NCBI GenBank assembly: GCA_041749475.1
Contig: JBGTBD010000040.1
Location: forward strand, 4,270 to 68,269
DNA from: JBGTBD01 sp041749475
GTDB taxonomy: Bacteria > Pseudomonadota > Alphaproteobacteria > Rickettsiales > UBA998
Direction of reading: 5' to 3'
Length of the DNA stretch: 64,000 bases
Below the pieces are notes generated by a model that did no database searches, was not told the DNA's origin, and saw nothing but the letters and a program-made list of their open reading frames with translations. Within the stretch, counting starts at the first letter, position 1. Each line of letters opens with the position of its first letter. The position numbers and the translations under genes were made by a program. This document shows, piece after piece, positions 60,466-64,000 of the stretch.

Positions 60466-61349
60466 GATGCAGTCGATTCGTCAGGGTTATACCAAGGGTT
60501 AGCGTAAGCGCCGATCCAGTGCAGGCCGGTGAGCGTATTCTCGCTCTGCTGGGTCAGCTTGAACTGGAGCGTGTTGAAGGAATGCGCACCGTCTTCAAGG
60601 AATCCATCAATCTCTAAGAGCGCCGCATTCTCATGAATGGTGATAGCCGCGACCGGCAACCCGCAATCGAGGATCGCGTGATTACACCGTGCCGCAATAT
60701 CCGAAGCATTCCCCTCGAACCGCGCGACCAGCAACGAAACATCCTTTCCCGTCGGCTCCAGCGGCACATCGGCGATGGCGAGGCAGCGCATCTCGGCATC
60801 CAGCTTCTGCCGCTGCACAAAGGGCATGATGGCGAACACCTTAGCGGGGATACGCGCCCCCGCGAGCGACAGCCACCACGGTTCACCTTCCTGCTGGGTC
60901 GATGCAGGTGGCACGATGCCGATCAGGTGAGGGTCGGCCTTCAGTGCTTCAATGAGGGCCGAAGTGGTGAATACCTCCGAAGCCGGGATATGCCGTCCAA
61001 AATACTCCCGCGCCACGGGCAGCGTATGGGCATACCCGACAGAGGCGAACGCGCATATCTTCAACGGTGATTCCACCGACGTCGCCACGCCGATCAACGT
61101 CCGCCACAACGATTCCACCGCCTCTGGAGGATAGTCGGACGCCGCGAACTGGGCGATCAACGCCCGGAGCATCGTCGCCTCCCGGCAAGGATAGATGTAA
61201 CTGCCGCGCACCCCGGCGCTCTTCTTCAACTCGCCGACCTGATGCACAATACCAACGCGGGATTTCAGCAAATCGACGATCTGCTGATCCACCCCGTCGA
61301 TCCGGGTCCGTAAGTCCTGCAGGTCGGATTTATACTTGTCTAAGTCCAT
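60462..61349 (-). CDS. Chorismate mutase fused to a degenerate prephenate dehydratase domain
   Basis: The 295-residue protein begins with an AroQ chorismate mutase (about 1-95) with LRTRIDGVDQQIVDLLKSRV and a basic catalytic helix. The rest follows the outline of the PheA dehydratase plus ACT domains. FASVGYAHTLPVAREYF stands for GPKGSYSHLAARQY, and GIVPPAST for VVPIENT. The catalytic TRF is replaced by MRC (DAEMRCLAIA), and an ACT-like end LHWIGAYANP remains. Loss of the Thr suggests no dehydratase activity, leaving mutase plus possible amino-acid sensing. The ATG at 61349 is chosen because the longer form would run into the metX promoter. Confidence 0.85.
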   Translation of the reverse strand: MDLDKYKSDLQDLRTRIDGVDQQIVDLLKSRVGIVHQVGELKKSAGVRGSYIYPCREATMLRALIAQFAASDYPPEAVESLWRTLIGVATSVESPLKICAFASVGYAHTLPVAREYFGRHIPASEVFTTSALIEALKADPHLIGIVPPASTQQEGEPWWLSLAGARIPAKVFAIMPFVQRQKLDAEMRCLAIADVPLEPTGKDVSLLVARFEGNASDIAARCNHAILDCGLPVAAITIHENAALLEIDGFLEDGAHSFNTLQFKLTQQSENTLTGLHWIGAYANPWYNPDESTAS

Positions 61350-61432
61350 CAGCGCGTTATGTTCATTGAAATGCGCGGGCAGTGTGGCAAATTCCCTCTC
61401 CGCTGGCAAGTATTGGTTGGCACGTATCGAAC

Positions 61433-62617
61433 ATGGTCACAAGTGACGCACAGACAATGAGCAAGGAAGTGTTCGGCCCCTCCTACCGCGAGGTGGAGGT
61501 CGGCAACATCATCCGCCTGTGTAAGGACGCGCCCCTGAAGCTTGATTGCGGCGTCACCATCTCGGATTTCCCCGTCGCCTACCAGATGCTCGGCACACCC
61601 AACGCCGATAAATCCAACGTCATCCTCATCTGCCACGCGCTGACGGGGGATCAATATACGATAGGCACACAGCCCGTGACGGGCCGCCCCGGCTGGTGGG
61701 AGATCATGGTCGGCCCCGGCAAACCCATCGACACCAACCGCTTCTGCGTCATCACCAGCAACGTCCTCGGCGGATGTATGGGAACCTACGGTCCCAAATC
61801 CCTGAACCCTGATACAGGCCGCGCCTTCGGCCTCGATTTTCCCGTCGTCACCATCGGCGATATGGTGAAGGTGCAGGCCGCACTCCTCGATGCGCTGGGC
61901 ATCGACTCCGTACTCTCCGTCATCGGCGGGTCGATGGGGGGGATGCAGGTACTGGACTGGACGGCACGTTTCCCCGACCGAGTCCACTCGGCTATCGTCG
62001 CTGCGACGACGGGGCGGCATTCCGCGCAGAACATCGCCTTCCACGAAATCGGCCGCCAGGCCATCATGGCCGACCCTGAATGGTGCGAAGGCCGCTACAT
62101 GGACGAAAAACGCTACCCCATCAAAGGCCTCTCTGTCGCGCGGATGACGGCGCACGTGACCTATCTTTCCGAAGGCGCACTGCAACGCAAATTCGGCCGC
62201 GCCTTACAGGATAAGGAAAAGGTCGCCTACGGATTCGGCGCCGATTTCCAAGTGGAAAGCTACCTGCGGTATCAGGGCGCGAGCTTCGTCGATAGGTTCG
62301 ACGCGAATTCCTACCTCTACATTACCCGCGCGATGGATTATTTCGACCTCGCGGGGACGACCGGCGGCACGCTGTCGGAAGTCTTCAAGGGTACGAATAC
62401 GCGCTTCTGCGTCGTCTCCTTCAGTAGCGACTGGCTCTTCCCCCCGGAAGAAAGCCGCGCCGTCGTCCGCGCGCTGAACGCGGTGGCAGCACACGTCAGC
62501 TTCTCCAACATCGATACCGACAAAGGCCACGATGCTTTCCTACTCGACGTCCCCGAACTCCGCGGCGCGATGCGTGGCTTCATCGACGGCGTAGCACGGG
62601 AAAGGAGAGTGCGATGA
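61433..62617 (+). CDS. metX: Homoserine O-acetyltransferase
   Basis: The 394-residue alpha/beta-hydrolase enzyme acylates homoserine for methionine synthesis. It has LDCGVTISDFPVAYQMLGTPN, CHALTGDQY, VITSNVLGGCMGTYGP, and the nucleophile elbow VIGGSMGGMQ (GxSxG). The catalytic Asp lies in SSDWLFPPEES and the His in DKGHDAFLL. Several ATGs are possible (61382, 61433, 61457), none with a strong ribosome site; 61433 is a compromise. It is divergent from the chorismate mutase gene and followed by metW. Confidence 0.94.
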   Translation: MVTSDAQTMSKEVFGPSYREVEVGNIIRLCKDAPLKLDCGVTISDFPVAYQMLGTPNADKSNVILICHALTGDQYTIGTQPVTGRPGWWEIMVGPGKPIDTNRFCVITSNVLGGCMGTYGPKSLNPDTGRAFGLDFPVVTIGDMVKVQAALLDALGIDSVLSVIGGSMGGMQVLDWTARFPDRVHSAIVAATTGRHSAQNIAFHEIGRQAIMADPEWCEGRYMDEKRYPIKGLSVARMTAHVTYLSEGALQRKFGRALQDKEKVAYGFGADFQVESYLRYQGASFVDRFDANSYLYITRAMDYFDLAGTTGGTLSEVFKGTNTRFCVVSFSSDWLFPPEESRAVVRALNAVAAHVSFSNIDTDKGHDAFLLDVPELRGAMRGFIDGVARERRVR

Positions 62618-62632
62618 TATGTATTTTATATC

Positions 62633-62727
62633 GTCATAGCCCGAGTTGCGCAGCAACTATAGGGCTATCCAGCCCGTCCAAGATGGATTCCCCTATAGTT
62701 TTGCTAAGACAAAACTCGGGGAATGAT
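62633..62727. repeat. Dispersed two-hairpin palindromic element (copy 7)
   Basis: The first part is TAGCCC-g-AGTTGC-gca-GCAACT-ata-GGGCTA, edged by GTCA and TCCAG. The second part is ATTCCCC-tat-AGTTTTG-ctaaga-CAAAACT-cg-GGGGAAT then GA. It fills the gap between metX and metW and ends 14 bases before the metW ATG. It is homologous to copy 5, with compensating base changes that keep the stems. Confidence 0.88.
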
Positions 62728-62741
62728 GAAAGAGGGAAAGC

Positions 62742-63353
62742 ATGACCGAACCGCTACGCGCCGATCTTTCCGTCATCGCCACGATGATCACCCCCGGAAC
62801 CACTGTGCTCGATATCGGTTGCGGCGAAGGCGAATTGCTCGACTGGCTGGGACGCGAGAAGCAAGTGAAGGGCAGGGGCATCGACGTGCTTCCGCGCAAC
62901 GTCACCCATGCCATCGAGAAAGGCCTCTATGTCGTGCAGGGCGACGCCGATGACGACCTCCCATACTATCCCGCAGGCGTCTATGATTACGTCATCGCCT
63001 GCAACACGCTGCAAGCGATGAAGGAGCCGGAAAAGGTACTGCGCGAGATGGCGCGCATCGGAAAGGAAATCATCGTCTCCGTCCCTAATTTCGGCAACTG
63101 GAAGAACCGCTTCTATCTCGGCATCAATGGCCGCATGCCGGTGACCAAGAAACTCAGCTACCAATGGTACGAAACGCCTAACATCCATTTCTGTACCATC
63201 AGCGATTTCATCGACCTGTGCCACGCGGTGGATCTACGCATCGTCAAACGCCTCGCCATGTATCCCGGCGGGAAGGCGTCGTCGTTCATCGGCCACAGCC
63301 CGCGCGCCAATATCCTCGGCGAGCAGGGGATTTTTCTGTTGAGGAAAGACTAA
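62742..63353 (+). CDS. metW: Methionine biosynthesis protein MetW
   Basis: The 203-residue SAM-dependent methyltransferase-fold protein forms the MetX-MetW pair needed for homoserine acetylation in many proteobacteria. It has VLDIGCGEGELLDWLG, GIDVLPRNVTHAIEKGLYVV, VIACNTLQAMKEPEKVL and SVPNFGNWKNRFYL. The length is normal. It is separated from metX by a palindromic element, and its ribosome site (gaggga region) comes right after that element. Confidence 0.95.
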   Translation: MTEPLRADLSVIATMITPGTTVLDIGCGEGELLDWLGREKQVKGRGIDVLPRNVTHAIEKGLYVVQGDADDDLPYYPAGVYDYVIACNTLQAMKEPEKVLREMARIGKEIIVSVPNFGNWKNRFYLGINGRMPVTKKLSYQWYETPNIHFCTISDFIDLCHAVDLRIVKRLAMYPGGKASSFIGHSPRANILGEQGIFLLRKD

Positions 63354-63356
63354 ATC

Positions 63357-63647
63357 ATGCTGCACGGAGTCGCCGACAACCCTGAAGCCAGCCGTTACGA
63401 ACTGGTAGAGAACGGTCATACCTCCTTCCTGAATTACCGCAAAGAAGGAAACACCCTCACCATCACATGGGTCGAAGCGCCTGAAGCCTTGCGTGGAACG
63501 GGAGCGGCGGGCCGCATCGTTGAATCGGTGGCCAATGAAGCGCGGGATAAAGGATGGAATATCATCCCCGTCTGCGGTTACGCCGCTTCATGGCTGAAAC
63601 GCAATAGTGGTGTTGCAGGTAACGTTAACGCACCTCGAAGTATTTGA
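63357..63647 (+). CDS. Small GNAT-like acetyltransferase (YjdJ/COG2388 type)
   Basis: This 96-residue protein has the mini-GNAT outline. It begins with YELVENGHTSFLNYRKEGN, then ITWVEAPEALRGTGAAGRIVE, where RGTGAA is the acetyl-CoA pyrophosphate loop, and ends with IIPVCGYAASWLKRN. These small proteins are widespread, often beside housekeeping genes, with no known substrate. It starts three bases after the metW stop and is probably co-transcribed. Confidence 0.88.
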   Translation: MLHGVADNPEASRYELVENGHTSFLNYRKEGNTLTITWVEAPEALRGTGAAGRIVESVANEARDKGWNIIPVCGYAASWLKRNSGVAGNVNAPRSI

Positions 63648-63744
63648 TGTCTTATTATCAGGTTGTATTTAAGTGGCTAATATAATTGAACATTTCCCAC
63701 ACACTCACGATATTGCAATTAACAAAAAAACCATGACTTACCCG

Positions 63745-63772
63745 TTGCAAAACGTGCTCCCTGTGCTAGTCT
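63745..63772 (+). promoter_or_regulatory. Candidate promoter before the last gene
   Basis: TTGCAA (63745-63750) and TAGTCT (63767-63772) stand 16 bases apart in a 261-base gene-free stretch (63648-63908). The stretch also holds a long T-rich run and the inverted repeat CCATGT-gaa-ACATGG (63828-63842), a possible operator or leader hairpin. The boxes are plausible rather than strong matches to a vegetative promoter. Confidence 0.35.
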
Positions 63773-63908
63773 GCCGCACTGTAATATTTTGTTGTAATTT
63801 GTTTTTGTTTTTTTTGTGCCTATTTATCCATGTGAAACATGGAAATCAGTCGCAGTGCCACGGATCCCTCTTTGGCATGTGCAGGATGTTGTGTGAGAGA
63901 AGGAAACT

Positions 63909-64000
63909 ATGGGATCGTCTTTCAGCGATAAATTGAAGAAAGTGGTCATTTCCGGCAAGGAAGTGCTGCCCATCGTCGAAGGCGGCAAAGGCATCGGCGC
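63909..64000 (+). CDS. Probable nitronate monooxygenase-like flavin oxidoreductase, N-terminal part
   Basis: Only 30 codons are visible before the window ends. The start at 63909 is preceded by aaggaa at good spacing. The segment VLPIVEGGKGIG resembles the N-terminal glycine loop of NAD(P)H-dependent flavin oxidoreductases related to nitronate monooxygenase (and, more loosely, enoyl-reductase FabK), which read PIIQGGMG or similar. The call is from this short motif and may be wrong. Confidence 0.5.
   Translation, partial: MGSSFSDKLKKVVISGKEVLPIVEGGKGIG

Noticed and set aside
63673..63936. 87-codon frame with a Leu/Phe/Cys-rich middle
   Set aside because: It lies in an AT-rich leader, lacks a ribosome site, and runs across the start of the well-supported gene at 63909.

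Overview
The window reads as a piece of an alphaproteobacterial chromosome of moderate GC content. The evidence is a separate F0 operon ordered I-a-c-b'-b with no F1 genes beside it, a chorismate mutase/hisC/tyrA block divergent from metX-metW, a 41-residue L36, a malic enzyme fused to a phosphotransacetylase domain, and a CheB/CheD/CheR chemosensory operon. The lineage cannot be fixed from sequence alone; a deep-branching free-living or predatory group near Micavibrio or Rhodospirillales is a guess. No phage, transposase, CRISPR array or rRNA was seen. One tRNA (Gly, GCC) is present.

Layout. 1-7.7 kb: the end of a beta-helix protein, small orphans (one with an EF-hand-like loop), a cyclic-nucleotide-binding/FHA protein, mutS and a coupled orphan pair. 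7.9-18.1 kb: maeB, a YihY-type membrane protein, a DsbA-like thiol oxidoreductase, the F0 operon, a predicted outer-membrane barrel overlapping a membrane glycosyltransferase with an MshEN-like front end, and rpmJ. 18.3-32.1 kb: a chemosensory operon (receptor-like protein with a CheZ-like motif, STAS, cheY, cheA, cheW, receptor, cheR, cheD, cheB, STAS, receiver-PP2C phosphatase) facing a receiver-HATPase protein and a PAS histidine kinase. This looks like chemotaxis wired to an Rsb-style partner switch. 32.1-35.5 kb: mnmC and an orphan with a hydrolase-like elbow.

35.5-46.5 kb holds the most unusual metabolic locus. A ten-gene minus-strand run encodes a thermostable-hemolysin-family protein, an AMP-forming ligase, a heme-oxygenase-like diiron protein, an SDR, cytochrome b561, an ICMT-like methyltransferase, a TPR lipoprotein-like protein, a repeat membrane protein and a two-component system. 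A divergent run encodes a barrel, a DUF423 protein, a CmoA-like carboxy-SAM synthase and a second ICMT-like protein. After the tRNA and a Trm112-like gene come exbB-exbD-exbD-tonB, then a dTDP-rhamnose/O-antigen cluster (rmlB, SemiSWEET, rmlA, rmlD, an AT-rich GIY-YIG gene, rmlC, a glycosyltransferase, an epimerase). Then come a D-amino-acid aminotransferase, a HAD phosphatase, and the aromatic and methionine genes. The last gene, probably a nitronate-monooxygenase-like flavoprotein, runs off the end.

A second layer is made of dispersed palindromic elements. Seven two-hairpin elements share edge sequences but have different stems; four of them end 10-17 bases upstream of a start codon. A separate pair with perfect 23-27 base terminal inverted repeats lies in the rhamnose cluster. 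One copy is inserted in frame inside rmlD and the other supplies the Shine-Dalgarno of a glycosyltransferase gene. The cheA linker also encodes two back-to-back perfect hairpins. The behaviour resembles that of Rickettsia palindromic elements.
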